Below, one piece after another: positions 37,110-45,244 of a DNA stretch of 63,181 bases (position 1 is the first letter of the stretch; each line of letters starts with the position of its first letter). The stretch is from an uncultured Rikenellaceae bacterium. GTDB taxonomy: Bacteria; Bacteroidota; Bacteroidia; Bacteroidales; Rikenellaceae. A program made the translations under genes and the position numbers. The DNA is taken from positions 1 through 63,181 of the forward strand of contig CAJTLO010000005.1 of NCBI GenBank assembly GCA_910577285.1, in the 5' to 3' direction. The notes under the pieces are model-generated. The model was not told the DNA's origin. It did no database searches and saw only the letters and a list, made by a program, of their open reading frames with translations.

Positions 37110-38528
37110 ATGAAAAGAAGTTTGCTGTTCGCTGGGTTGATTGCCTTGTTGGTAGGGTGTCAGGCAGAAGACATCCCCGCCATTCGGCTGAGTGATGCGG
37201 CCCTTACTTTTAAGGGCGCGGAGAATTCTCCGGTTGTGATCAAGGTTTATACCTCGGCTCCAGAACCATGGGAGGCCACGGCAGAGGCCTCGTGGGTAAG
37301 CATCACCGATGTAACATCCACCTCCTTCGCAATTTGCGTCAAGGATAATGAGAGCGAAGAGGCCCGTGTGGCCGACGTGTGCATTCGGGCCGGAAAAGCG
37401 GAGAATCGTGTCAGTGTGCGGCAGATGGGGAAAGATCATACGTTTGCACGTTACCGTAGTTATCCGAATTGTGAAGCGGTCGTCATGTCGCCGAGCGGTA
37501 AATATGTCGGGATGTATGATTATGACTGGGACGAGAACGACAATACGGTACAGTATGCGATAATAATCGACGTCGCAACGGACAAGAAAACCGTGCTCGG
37601 TCCTTACCCGAGGGAATTGTATACCTTCATCTCCGTTTGCTGTATTTCCGATGAGGGAGACCTTATTATCGCTACCGAAAATAAGGGGAATTATCGGTTT
37701 ACTCTCAACGAGGAGATTATGGAGATCGTACCTCCTGCAGGTTTTACCAAAAGACCCGAGATAAGCCAGGTGGCTGTCGACGGGACCATGGTTGGATGGT
37801 CGGGAAAAGGCGGTGTATCGTATCCTTTCAAGTGGGTGAACGGCGAGGCGATCGAACTGCCCAAGCCCGAGTTGAACTATCGTAACGGCCCGATAGGGGA
37901 CGTGCAGGCTCGCGGTATCTCGGCCGACGGTCGGATCATCTACGGAACGACGTGGGATAACTTCGACTTTGGTATGATCTATTGGGACGAGAACGGCGAT
38001 GTGCATTATGTGGGAGAAGACGTGCGGTATTGTCGTACGGTAGATCGCCCCAAGGGAGATGGTACATCCGTGAAATACAACCTGTGTGACGGGCTTTGGT
38101 GTACGTCTACCAACACCTGCGTGAGTCCCAACGGCAAGTATATTGCCGGTACGTTCCGCCGAGAGAGCATGGATGAACAGGGGGGCATAGGTGAAGTCAA
38201 TTGTCCTGCATTCTTCAATACCGAAACGCAGAAGACGGTCCTCTTCGAGGAACTTTTCGATGGATGCGGAGTATCCGCGACGAGCGACGGGTTGGGTTTT
38301 GCTACCGACTCTTCGTTGGGTCCCACCGGCGGATATGTAGTGGACATCGAACAGGGTATCGTGCTCGGAAATACACTTGACTGGATTTACGCCAATTACG
38401 GTATCAGGCTTCAGGCAGGTTATATCCTGTACATGCCGGACACGAAAGACCGTTTTCTCGGAGCCATGATGATGACTGATGGTCCGGCCCTTATGGGTGT
38501 CAACTGGTACGTCGGCCCGGAGAGGTAG
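37110..38528 (+). CDS. BACON plus propeller-like lipoprotein, paralog 4 of 4
   Basis: Lipoprotein of 472 residues; lipobox LLVGC (Cys17). A BACON-type domain at about 24-108 (IRLSDAALTFKGAENSP, WEATAEASWVSITD), then the propeller-like part with MSPSGKYVGMY, GISADGRIIYGTTWDNFDFG and SPNGKYIAGTF. Second gene of its operon. The pair 35627/37110 looks like a tandem duplicate. Ligand unknown. Confidence 0.8.
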   Translation: MKRSLLFAGLIALLVGCQAEDIPAIRLSDAALTFKGAENSPVVIKVYTSAPEPWEATAEASWVSITDVTSTSFAICVKDNESEEARVADVCIRAGKAENRVSVRQMGKDHTFARYRSYPNCEAVVMSPSGKYVGMYDYDWDENDNTVQYAIIIDVATDKKTVLGPYPRELYTFISVCCISDEGDLIIATENKGNYRFTLNEEIMEIVPPAGFTKRPEISQVAVDGTMVGWSGKGGVSYPFKWVNGEAIELPKPELNYRNGPIGDVQARGISADGRIIYGTTWDNFDFGMIYWDENGDVHYVGEDVRYCRTVDRPKGDGTSVKYNLCDGLWCTSTNTCVSPNGKYIAGTFRRESMDEQGGIGEVNCPAFFNTETQKTVLFEELFDGCGVSATSDGLGFATDSSLGPTGGYVVDIEQGIVLGNTLDWIYANYGIRLQAGYILYMPDTKDRFLGAMMMTDGPALMGVNWYVGPER

Positions 38529-38564
38529 ATAAAACGGTAGAACCGAAAATTGCATGATTGCGGC

Positions 38565-38592
38565 AGGGCCGGACACAAGTTGTCCGGCCCTT
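38565..38592 (+). terminator. Terminator-like hairpin, partly copied in the tandem repeat
   Basis: AGGGCCGGACA (38565-38575) pairs with TGTCCGGCCCT (38581-38591). The T run is weak. Only the right arm is repeated at about 38738, because it lies inside the 157-bp duplication. Confidence 0.6.
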
Positions 38593-38653
38593 GTCGTGCG
38601 TGGGTGGTTCGTCAAAGCGAGGGTGTAGCACTCCTTTTCAGCCGTTCCGGATA

Positions 38654-38685
38654 TTGCCTTTCCGTGGGCGGGCGGTATAACTTTG
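38654..38685 (+). promoter_or_regulatory. Promoter in repeat copy 1
   Basis: TTG at 38654-38656, 21 bases, TAACTTTG at 38678-38685. Confidence 0.65.
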
Positions 38686-38699
38686 TGTTTTAAAGAAAG

Positions 38700-38735
38700 A
38701 TGACGCTGTTTCTGTCGAGCCGGCGGGGCGGATAA
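38700..38735 (+). CDS. Possible 11-residue peptide, repeat copy 1
   Basis: ATG at 38700 to TAA at 38735 encodes MTLFLSSRRGG. It lies 14 bases after a predicted -7 element, so near the transcript start, and is preceded by AAAGAAAG. Copy 2 encodes a similar peptide of the same length. Translation is unproven; it may be a non-coding leader. Confidence 0.25.
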   Translation: MTLFLSSRRGG

Positions 38736-38812
38736 GTTGTCCGGCCCTTGTCGTGCGTGGGTGGTTCGTCAAAGCGAGGGGGGGTAGCACTCCTTTTCAG
38801 CCGTTCCGGATA

Positions 38813-38844
38813 TTGCCTTTCCGTGGGCGGAAAGTATAACTTTG
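38813..38844 (+). promoter_or_regulatory. Promoter in repeat copy 2
   Basis: TTG at 38813-38815, 21 bases, TAACTTTG at 38837-38844. Confidence 0.65.
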
Positions 38845-38858
38845 TATCCGAGAAAAAG

Positions 38859-38894
38859 ATGAAATCGTTTCTGTCGATCCGGCAGGGCGGCTGA
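38859..38894 (+). CDS. Possible 11-residue peptide, repeat copy 2
   Basis: ATG at 38859 to TGA at 38894 encodes MKSFLSIRQGG. It keeps the length and the pattern FLS.R.GG of copy 1, although several bases differ, and the stop codon differs (TGA against TAA). Function and translation unproven. Confidence 0.25.
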   Translation: MKSFLSIRQGG

Positions 38895-39517
38895 AAACCT
38901 GAAGTCCGAAATTTATGAAGAGGGAGGCGTCGACCTTCTTCGGAGCGCTTGCGTGGCAGCATTCCGATATGCTGGTGAATTCCGTAGGGGGCTTTCTCCG
39001 CTGTCGTAGCTATGGAAGGAGGCGGGTGCGCCTATCTTGAAATGCGGGGCGTTGCAGTCGGCCTTTGCCGCCCTCGTCGTTTTCGCTGCTCTCGCCATTT
39101 TCGTTGCCCTCGTTGTTTTCGTTGAAGGATTACGATGCAGTGCTGTCGCGCTGCGACAGCGCCGGGGCGATGAATGACAAACTCGCCCGACTCCTCGGCG
39201 GTCCCGAGCACGAGAAACGGCAGGAGGCGTTGCGTGTCGGGAAAAAGGAGGTAACCGTGGGCGAGGTGCAGGGGGGCCCGCCACACAAACGTCGCCACAT
39301 AAATCGCCGGCAGGCGCTCCCTGTCGACCCCGACGGTCGTCCTCCGTCGGCGTAGTATCTCCGTCGGGGCAAACGATGAACGCCTGTCCCGACTTACAAT
39401 ATAGGGCATCGGGAACGAAAGCGGGAGGGCGGACGGTCGGTCGGACGATTCCGGGATTCGGTAGAGGAGGCCTCCGGCGGGTACTCCTCGGCCGGGGGCA
39501 TTCCTGGCGGGAACGGG
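38895..39517. other. Gene-poor stretch with a short 18-bp tandem repeat
   Basis: 620 bases between the tandem repeat and the ABM gene. Three 18-base units ending TTTTCG lie at 39068-39121. A minus-strand frame at about 39032-39409 and an overlapping frame on each strand look partly protein-like (YVATFVWRAPLHLAHGYL), but no family is recognised and the frame is compromised by the repeat. It may be a decayed gene. Confidence 0.35.
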
Positions 39518-39799
39518 TCAGCGCCGGCGGTAGCGGGCCACCGAGCCCGATTCCACGAAACGCTCCTTGGTAGCGATCCAGGTCCGGAAATGGGGGGATG
39601 CGTTGTGCACCGCAACGGCCTCCTCGTCCACCCATCGTTCGATGAAGCAGAACGCCTGCGGATCGGACGTATCCTCGTAAAGGTCGTAAAAGATGTTGCC
39701 CCTTTCGGCGCGGCTCCCTTCGATGAGCGGTTGCACGGCCCGGAGGAACTCCTCCTGCATGCCTACGTATATCCTGTTTCTTGCTACGATCGTAATCAT
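39518..39799 (-). CDS. Antibiotic-biosynthesis monooxygenase (ABM) domain protein
   Basis: 93 residues from the ATG at 39799, one ABM ferredoxin-like fold: MITIVARNRIYVGMQEEF, RGNIFYDLYEDTSDPQAFCF, IERWVDEEAVAVHNASPHF. Such small dimeric proteins are often quinol monooxygenases or heme-degrading enzymes of YgiN or IsdG type; the length and pattern fit YgiN best. Longer upstream frames to 39973 lack homology and are very GC-rich. It lies downstream of the tracrRNA gene on the same strand but past its terminator. Confidence 0.8.
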   Translation of the reverse strand: MITIVARNRIYVGMQEEFLRAVQPLIEGSRAERGNIFYDLYEDTSDPQAFCFIERWVDEEAVAVHNASPHFRTWIATKERFVESGSVARYRRR

Positions 39800-40020
39800 T
39801 TTCGTATCGCTCTTGTTTTGTGCTTTTCCCATTCGGGCACCCCGCCCGACACGGTGGAGCGGGGCGGAAGGGGCCGGGCGCCCGGCGGCTGCTCCGGCCG
39901 GTGCGGGTAACTCCGGCGTCGGGTCTCGGGGCGGTGCGCCGCTGCGGGACCGTTGGCTTGCGGCGTCGCGCACAGGTGACCTTTCAAGAAAAGGTTCCGG
40001 GTTTCGGTGCGGAAGATAAT

Positions 40021-40106
40021 AAAAAAATCTCCACGGAGTACGCGGAGATATAGGTATTAAACCTTCGGCATGTAGCCTTATTGTGGTAAGATGTAGAAGT
40101 TCTTAC
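40021..40106 (-). ncRNA. Predicted tracrRNA of the type II-C locus
   Basis: Transcribed divergently from cas9. From the 5' end on the minus strand: an anti-repeat at about 40106-40080 with TACATCTTACCACAAT, then AAGGCTACATGCCGAAGG (a short GGC/GCC stem, like the nexus of known II-C tracrRNAs), then a terminal hairpin ATCTCC/GGAGAT followed by seven U (40027-40021). About 86 nt. The AAUAAGGCUACAUGCCG segment is close to what I know from other Bacteroidetes II-C tracrRNAs. The anti-repeat also has an internal GTAAGA/TCTTAC pairing. Confidence 0.8.
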
Positions 40107-40110
40107 ATTG

Positions 40111-40140
40111 CAAATATAGGTGAAAAAATTGAAATTCCAA
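40111..40140 (-). promoter_or_regulatory. Promoter of the tracrRNA
   Basis: On the minus strand, TTG (plus 40140-40138), 19 bases, TATATTTG (plus 40118-40111). It predicts a start near 40105. It overlaps the cas9 promoter. Confidence 0.75.
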
Positions 40141-40158
40141 AAAAACTCCTTACATTTA
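40129..40158 (+). promoter_or_regulatory. Promoter of cas9
   Basis: TTG at 40129-40131, 19 bases, TACATTTA at 40151-40158 (one mismatch to TAnnTTTG). It predicts a leader of only about 15 bases before the ATG at 40179 and shares bases 40129-40140 with the tracrRNA promoter. Confidence 0.65.
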
Positions 40159-40178
40159 CAAAAACAGATACTCGATAT

Positions 40179-43100
40179 ATGGAAAAACGATTGGGGATAG
40201 ACATGGGAACCAACTCGCTCGGTTGGGCGCTCGTCGAGGTTACCGACGAGGGGTGCTTACTGCTCGATAAGGGCGTGAATATTTTCCAGGAGGGGGTGGC
40301 CCGCGACAAGAGCAGCGAAAAACCTGCCGTCCAGGACAGGACCGATGCCCGTGCCCTGCGCCGCCACTATTTCCGTCGTCGTCTGCGTAAGATCGAACTG
40401 CTTCGGGTGCTGGTGCGGCACGACCTGTGTCCTTATCTTTCGCCCGAACAGCTTCGCGAGTGGAAGAACAAGGGCGTCTATCCGGTGACCGAGGAGTTTA
40501 TCCGTTGGCAGCGGACCGACGATAATACCGACAAGAACCCGTATCGCGATCGTTTCCGGGCTTTGACCGAGGAGCTCGACCTCGGTAACCGGGCGGACCG
40601 CCATACGCTCGGTCGCGCCCTGTATCATCTGTGTCAGCGCCGCGGCTTCCTGAGCAATCGCAAGGATGCGGGAAACGAAGCCGAGGACGGCAAGGTGAAA
40701 CAGGAGATCAACACCCTCTCGGCCGATATGTCGGCTGCGGGGTGTACCTATTTGGGCGAGTATTTCTACCGGCTCTACCAAAACAAGGAGAAGATACGCA
40801 AGCATTATACCTCCCGCAACGAACACTATCTGTCCGAGTTCCGTGCCGTTTGCCGGAAACAGCATCTCGACGAGGAGCTGGAGCAGGCGTTGGAGCGGGC
40901 CATTTTCTATCAGCGGCCTCTCAATTCGCAAAAGGGAACGGTGGGCAAATGTACTTACGAGAAGGGCAAGAGTCGCTGCCCGATGTCGCATCCCCGCTTC
41001 GAGGAGTATCGCATGTTGCAGTACATCAATAATGTCCGGGTCATGGGGCCCGGCGATGCGGAGCTGCGGCCCCTCTCATGGGAGGAGGTGGAGAAGATCC
41101 GCCCGCTGTTCCTGCGCAAGAGCAAGCCCCATTTCGATTTCGACGACATCGCCAAGAAGATCGCGGGCAAAGGAAATTATGCCTGCAAGGGCGAGTTGCT
41201 GCAGGCGCCGTATCGTTTCAATTATGCGGAGAAGGCGACGGTGATGGGATGTCCCGTTTCGGCGCTGTTCGCCTCGGTTTTCGGGACCGACTGGCTGAAG
41301 GAGTTGTGCAGTCTTTATACGCTCGGGGCGGGGAAGAGCGAGGAGCAGATACTCAACGACGTGTGGCACGCCCTCTTCGAGTTCGAGGACGAGGCGCGGC
41401 TGCAGGCCTGGTTGCAGGAGAAGCTGCAACTTTCGGCCGACGATGCGAAGACCCTGGCAGCTTTCCGTCTGCCGCAGGGATATGCGTCGTTGAGCCTGAA
41501 TGCCGTCAACAAGATACTTCCCTACCTGCGGCGCGGATACCGTTACGACGAGTCGGTATTTTTCGCCAACCTCGGAAAGGTGCTTCCGGCGGAGGTGTAT
41601 GCCGACCCGACCAGGCGCCGCGAAGCGGAGCAGGGGATCACCGCCCAGATGGACGATCTGGGGCAGGAAGAGAAAGCGAGGAAGGGGGAGCGTGTCCGCG
41701 ACTATCTGCGCCGTTACTGGGGTGTGGGCGATACGCGGCTGGAACTCCTCTACCATCCCTCGAAGGACGAGAGTTATCCGGCGGCGCATGCCGACGAGAA
41801 CGGTATACTTAAGTTAGGCTCGCCGCGCATCTCGGCCGTCCGGAATCCGATGGCCATGCGTGCCCTCTTCCGGCTCCGCGCACTGCTGAACGAACTCTTG
41901 CGCGAAGGGAAGATCGACCGCGGCACGAAGATCAACATCGAGTTCGCACGCGAACTGAACGACGCCAACAAACGGAAGGCCATCGCACGCTACCAACGCG
42001 AGCGGGAGGCCGAAAACCGAACCTATGCCGAGGAGATCCGCCGGCAGTATGCCGAAGCGACGGGACGGGTGATCGAACCCTCCGAAGAGGATATTCTCAA
42101 ATACCGCCTGTGGGAAGAGCAGGGGCATCGTTCCCTTTATACGGGGAATCCGATCCCGATTTCCGATTTTCTCGGCGACGGCCGGAAGTACGACATCGAC
42201 CACACCGTACCCCGTTCGCGTGAGGGGGCGGATGCGCAGTACAACAAGACGCTGTGCGAAGAGAAGTTCAATCGGGAGGTAAAGCGCGACAAACTCCCCT
42301 CGGAACTGGCCAACCATAGCGAAATACTGGGCGTTGTCGAGGCGTGCGGATGGTTCGAGCGGATCGAGGGCCTCGAACGGCGGGTCTGGGGTGCGGACCG
42401 TCGCGCGAAGGGTGCGCCGACCAAGTCGGCGAAGGATTTCGCCATTCAGGACCGGCACTACTGGAGGATGCACCTCGACTACTGGCGCGGGAAGTGCGAG
42501 GCCTTTACCATGGCCGAGGTGCCGGAAGGGTTCCGCAACCGGCAGGGGGTGGATGTCGGCATCATCGGCAAGTATGCGAAGCGCTATCTGGAGACGGTGT
42601 TCGACCGGGTCTTTCCGGTCAAGGGTGCCGCCACCGCTGCATTCCGCAAGATGTGGGGGCTTCAGGAGGAGTATACGGAGAAAGAGCGCGTGAACCATGT
42701 ACACCACTGCGTAGATGCCATCACCATCGCCTGCATCGGCCGTCGGGAGTACGACCGGTGGGCGCGGTTCAACCGCGGGGAAGAACTGTATCGGTGGGGC
42801 GAGGCGGACAAGCCCCATTGCGAGAAGCCGTGGCCGACTTTTACCGAAGATGTCCGGGCGGTGACCGAGGAGTTGTTGGTGTCGCATCATACGCCCGACA
42901 ACATGCCCAAGCAGAGCCGCAAAAAACTGCGTGTGCGCGGGAAGGTGCGGCGGAACGACAACGGCGAGGAGCTCTACTGCCAGGGCGATACCGCCCGCGG
43001 AGCCCTGCATCAGGAAACCTTCTACGGTGCGATCCGGCGTGAGGACGAGATCCGCTATGTCGTGCGCAAGTCGCTCGGCCAGTTGTTGCCCGCCGACGTG

Positions 43101-43829
43101 GACAAGATTGTGGACGACACGGTACGGTGGAAGGTGCAGGAGGCGATCGATACGTACGGGTTCAAGCTGGCGATGGATACCACGAAGCATACGATATGGA
43201 TGAACGAGGAGAAGGGAGTGCCGATACGGAAGGTGCGGATATTCGCCGGGAAGATGATGTCGCCCCAGCCGTTGGGCGGGAAGACCCATCGCGACGCCTC
43301 CCTCTATCCCTATAAGCGTCCGGTGTACGTGTCGTTGGGGAGCAACTATTGCATGGCGCTCTACGAAGGGACGGATGCCGGGGGAAAACTCAAACGGACT
43401 TACGAGATAATCAGTTCGCTGAAGGCCGCGCAATATTTCAAGAAAAGTGCCGACAAGAGAGACGGGATGCTCGTTCCGCAGTCGGATGGCAACGGATATC
43501 CGCTCCGGTGCATATTGAAAGCCGGAACGATGGTGTTGTTCTATGAATCCTCGCCCGAGGAGCTTCGCTACTGTACCCGGGCGGAGTTGGCGGCGCGACT
43601 GTATAAACTGACGAAGTTCAGTACGCAGCAGTCCAAGTACGGGGTGTTGGTTTTCAGGCATCATCAGGAGGCCCGGCCCGTGGGCGAACTGCAGGAGAAG
43701 GGCGGTCCGTGGAAGAGGGGCGAAGCCTATCGACCGCTTATCAAGATGCTGCATACCGGTTTTCAGGCGTATGTCGAAGGGTACGATTTCGACCTGACCG
43801 TCACGGGCGAGATTCGTTTCAAACACTGA
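40179..43829 (+). CDS. cas9: CRISPR-associated endonuclease Cas9, type II-C
   Basis: RNA-guided DNA endonuclease of 1216 residues. RuvC-I Asp8 (GIDMGTNSLGW); arginine-rich bridge helix at about 51-80; REC lobe with the KGTVGKCTYE...CPMSHPRFE motif; RuvC-II Glu588 (KINIEFAREL); HNH His675 (DIDHTVPRS); RuvC-III His843 and Asp846 (HHCVDAITIAC). All catalytic residues are present. I chose the ATG at 40179: the GTG at 40083 lies inside the tracrRNA gene and upstream of the promoter. cas1 follows after 7 bases. The size and the cas9-cas1-cas2 order without csn2 or cas4 indicate type II-C. Confidence 0.97.
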   Translation: MEKRLGIDMGTNSLGWALVEVTDEGCLLLDKGVNIFQEGVARDKSSEKPAVQDRTDARALRRHYFRRRLRKIELLRVLVRHDLCPYLSPEQLREWKNKGVYPVTEEFIRWQRTDDNTDKNPYRDRFRALTEELDLGNRADRHTLGRALYHLCQRRGFLSNRKDAGNEAEDGKVKQEINTLSADMSAAGCTYLGEYFYRLYQNKEKIRKHYTSRNEHYLSEFRAVCRKQHLDEELEQALERAIFYQRPLNSQKGTVGKCTYEKGKSRCPMSHPRFEEYRMLQYINNVRVMGPGDAELRPLSWEEVEKIRPLFLRKSKPHFDFDDIAKKIAGKGNYACKGELLQAPYRFNYAEKATVMGCPVSALFASVFGTDWLKELCSLYTLGAGKSEEQILNDVWHALFEFEDEARLQAWLQEKLQLSADDAKTLAAFRLPQGYASLSLNAVNKILPYLRRGYRYDESVFFANLGKVLPAEVYADPTRRREAEQGITAQMDDLGQEEKARKGERVRDYLRRYWGVGDTRLELLYHPSKDESYPAAHADENGILKLGSPRISAVRNPMAMRALFRLRALLNELLREGKIDRGTKINIEFARELNDANKRKAIARYQREREAENRTYAEEIRRQYAEATGRVIEPSEEDILKYRLWEEQGHRSLYTGNPIPISDFLGDGRKYDIDHTVPRSREGADAQYNKTLCEEKFNREVKRDKLPSELANHSEILGVVEACGWFERIEGLERRVWGADRRAKGAPTKSAKDFAIQDRHYWRMHLDYWRGKCEAFTMAEVPEGFRNRQGVDVGIIGKYAKRYLETVFDRVFPVKGAATAAFRKMWGLQEEYTEKERVNHVHHCVDAITIACIGRREYDRWARFNRGEELYRWGEADKPHCEKPWPTFTEDVRAVTEELLVSHHTPDNMPKQSRKKLRVRGKVRRNDNGEELYCQGDTARGALHQETFYGAIRREDEIRYVVRKSLGQLLPADVDKIVDDTVRWKVQEAIDTYGFKLAMDTTKHTIWMNEEKGVPIRKVRIFAGKMMSPQPLGGKTHRDASLYPYKRPVYVSLGSNYCMALYEGTDAGGKLKRTYEIISSLKAAQYFKKSADKRDGMLVPQSDGNGYPLRCILKAGTMVLFYESSPEELRYCTRAELAARLYKLTKFSTQQSKYGVLVFRHHQEARPVGELQEKGGPWKRGEAYRPLIKMLHTGFQAYVEGYDFDLTVTGEIRFKH

Positions 43830-43836
43830 GGCGCCT

Positions 43837-44724
43837 ATGCTTAAGCGTACGCTCTTCTTCTCGACGCCCTACAGCCTGAGTTTGCGGGACAACCAGATGG
43901 TGATCCGCACGAAGGAGGCCCCCGACATGCAGAAGAGCGTACCCGTCGAGGATATAGGCGTGGTGGTCCTGGAACATCCGCAGACCTCCGTGACGCTGCC
44001 CCTGCTGAATGCCCTGTCGGACCATAACGTGGCGGTGATCTTCTGCGGCGATACTCGCATGCCGAACGCCATGCTGATGAGTCTCGATTCCAACCGGACG
44101 CAGGGCGAGAGCTACCGGGCGCAGCTGGAGGCGAGCGAACCCTTGAAGAAGGGGGTGTGGCGGCAGATCGTCGAGGCCAAGATACGTAACCAGGCGGCGC
44201 TGTTGACCAAGCTGGGCAGAGAGGGAGATCGGTTGAAGCCCTGTTATTGCAATGTCCGCAGCGGCGATGCCGACAATCGGGAGGGAGTCGCCGCCCGCAT
44301 CTACTGGGCGGAGCTGTTCGGACGGGAGTTCGTCCGCATGCGTGAAGGCGCTGCGCCGAATAACCTGTTGAACTACGGCTACACGATTCTCCGTGCCGCC
44401 GTCGCGCGGTCGCTGATGGGGGCGGGCCTCTTTCCTGCGATGGGGATTTTCCACCGCAACCGCTACAACGCTTTTCCGCTGGCCGACGACGTGATGGAGC
44501 CTTACCGGCCGTATGTCGACGAAGCGGTGTACGGACTCTATGCGCAGGGGCGCGTGCAGCTTACACAGGAGGTCAAGGGGGCGCTGTTGCGTGTTCTGTT
44601 CGCCGATACGCGGTTCGCGAAGGTGATGCGCCCGCTGGAGGTGGGGCTGACCTTCACCGCCGCCTCGCTGGCGAAGTGTTTTGCCGGCACGGGAAAAAAG
44701 ATCGTCTATCCCTTATTGGAGTAA
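43837..44724 (+). CDS. cas1: CRISPR integrase Cas1
   Basis: Metal-dependent integrase that inserts new spacers with Cas2. 295 residues, type II form (LFFSTPYSLSLRDNQMVIR start). Predicted metal ligands: Glu149 (NREGVAARIYW), His206 (GIFHRNRYN) and Glu221 (LADDVMEPYRP). The gene is intact and lies 7 bases after cas9 and 4 bases before cas2, so it is translated from the same message. Confidence 0.96.
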   Translation: MLKRTLFFSTPYSLSLRDNQMVIRTKEAPDMQKSVPVEDIGVVVLEHPQTSVTLPLLNALSDHNVAVIFCGDTRMPNAMLMSLDSNRTQGESYRAQLEASEPLKKGVWRQIVEAKIRNQAALLTKLGREGDRLKPCYCNVRSGDADNREGVAARIYWAELFGREFVRMREGAAPNNLLNYGYTILRAAVARSLMGAGLFPAMGIFHRNRYNAFPLADDVMEPYRPYVDEAVYGLYAQGRVQLTQEVKGALLRVLFADTRFAKVMRPLEVGLTFTAASLAKCFAGTGKKIVYPLLE

Positions 44725-44728
44725 CCGG

Positions 44729-45067
44729 ATGTCGGAAGTCCGTCTGAATGCTTACCGGATCATGTGGCTGTTTGTGTTTTTCGATCTGCCGACCACGACC
44801 AAAACGGAACGGCGCCACGCGGCCCAGTTCCGTAAGGCGCTGGAAAAGGATGGCTTTTCGATGATGCAGTACTCGGTTTATGTGCGTCACTGCTCCTCGC
44901 GAGAGAATATGGAGGTGCATATCCGTCGGGTGCGGAAGTCGATGCCTCCGGCGGGATATACCAGCATACTGAGCGTTACGGACAAACAGTACGGCGATAT
45001 TCGCAACTACTGGGGAAAGAGCGAACGGGCCAGGCCCGACATGCCACAACAGTTGGAATTCTTCTGA
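44729..45067 (+). CDS. cas2: CRISPR-associated protein Cas2
   Basis: 112 residues from the ATG at 44729 (MSEVRLNAYRIMWLFVFFDL). The longer frame from 44681 overlaps cas1. Ferredoxin-like fold with the conserved aspartate Asp19 in FFDLP and QYSVYVRHCSS. It forms the dimeric core of the Cas1-Cas2 adaptation complex. Nothing resembling a CRISPR repeat follows; the next gene ends 178 bases later on the opposite strand. Confidence 0.95.
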   Translation: MSEVRLNAYRIMWLFVFFDLPTTTKTERRHAAQFRKALEKDGFSMMQYSVYVRHCSSRENMEVHIRRVRKSMPPAGYTSILSVTDKQYGDIRNYWGKSERARPDMPQQLEFF

Positions 45068-45244
45068 TGCGCCCGCCTTCGCCTGCCGGTGCGTGGGGGC
45101 GGTTCGATCGTCGGCGGAGTGCACTGTGCGCATCGGTCGTCGGGCACCTGCTGCTCCGGCGACAGCTTGTAGGGGGCGTTTCCCCCGGCGAAACGGGTAA
45201 CGGCCGGCGTGACGGGTGTCCGTCGGTGGGGGGGATTTCCGGTA

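Larger units (their letters stand above)
38577..38891. repeat. 157-bp tandem duplication, two copies
   Basis: Copy 1 starts at 38577 and copy 2 at 38734 (both AAGTTGTCCGGCCC). They are nearly identical up to the promoter and diverge slightly afterwards. Each copy holds a promoter and a 12-codon frame. There is no spacer pattern as in CRISPR. Confidence 0.9.

Noticed and set aside
9223..38528. Diversity-generating retroelement acting on the lipoprotein paralogs
   Set aside because: No reverse transcriptase, template repeat or adenine-specific variation is visible.
38577..38891. CRISPR array
   Set aside because: Only two long copies with no unique spacers; the unit is 157 bases and unlike the anti-repeat.
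40083..40178. GTG start that would lengthen Cas9 by 32 residues
   Set aside because: It lies within the tracrRNA gene and upstream of the predicted cas9 promoter; the extension is AT-rich, and the RuvC-I motif follows directly after the ATG at 40179, as usual.
45068..45244. Short or degenerate CRISPR array after cas2
   Set aside because: No match to the anti-repeat and no repeated unit; only a small GGGGG/CCCCC hairpin.
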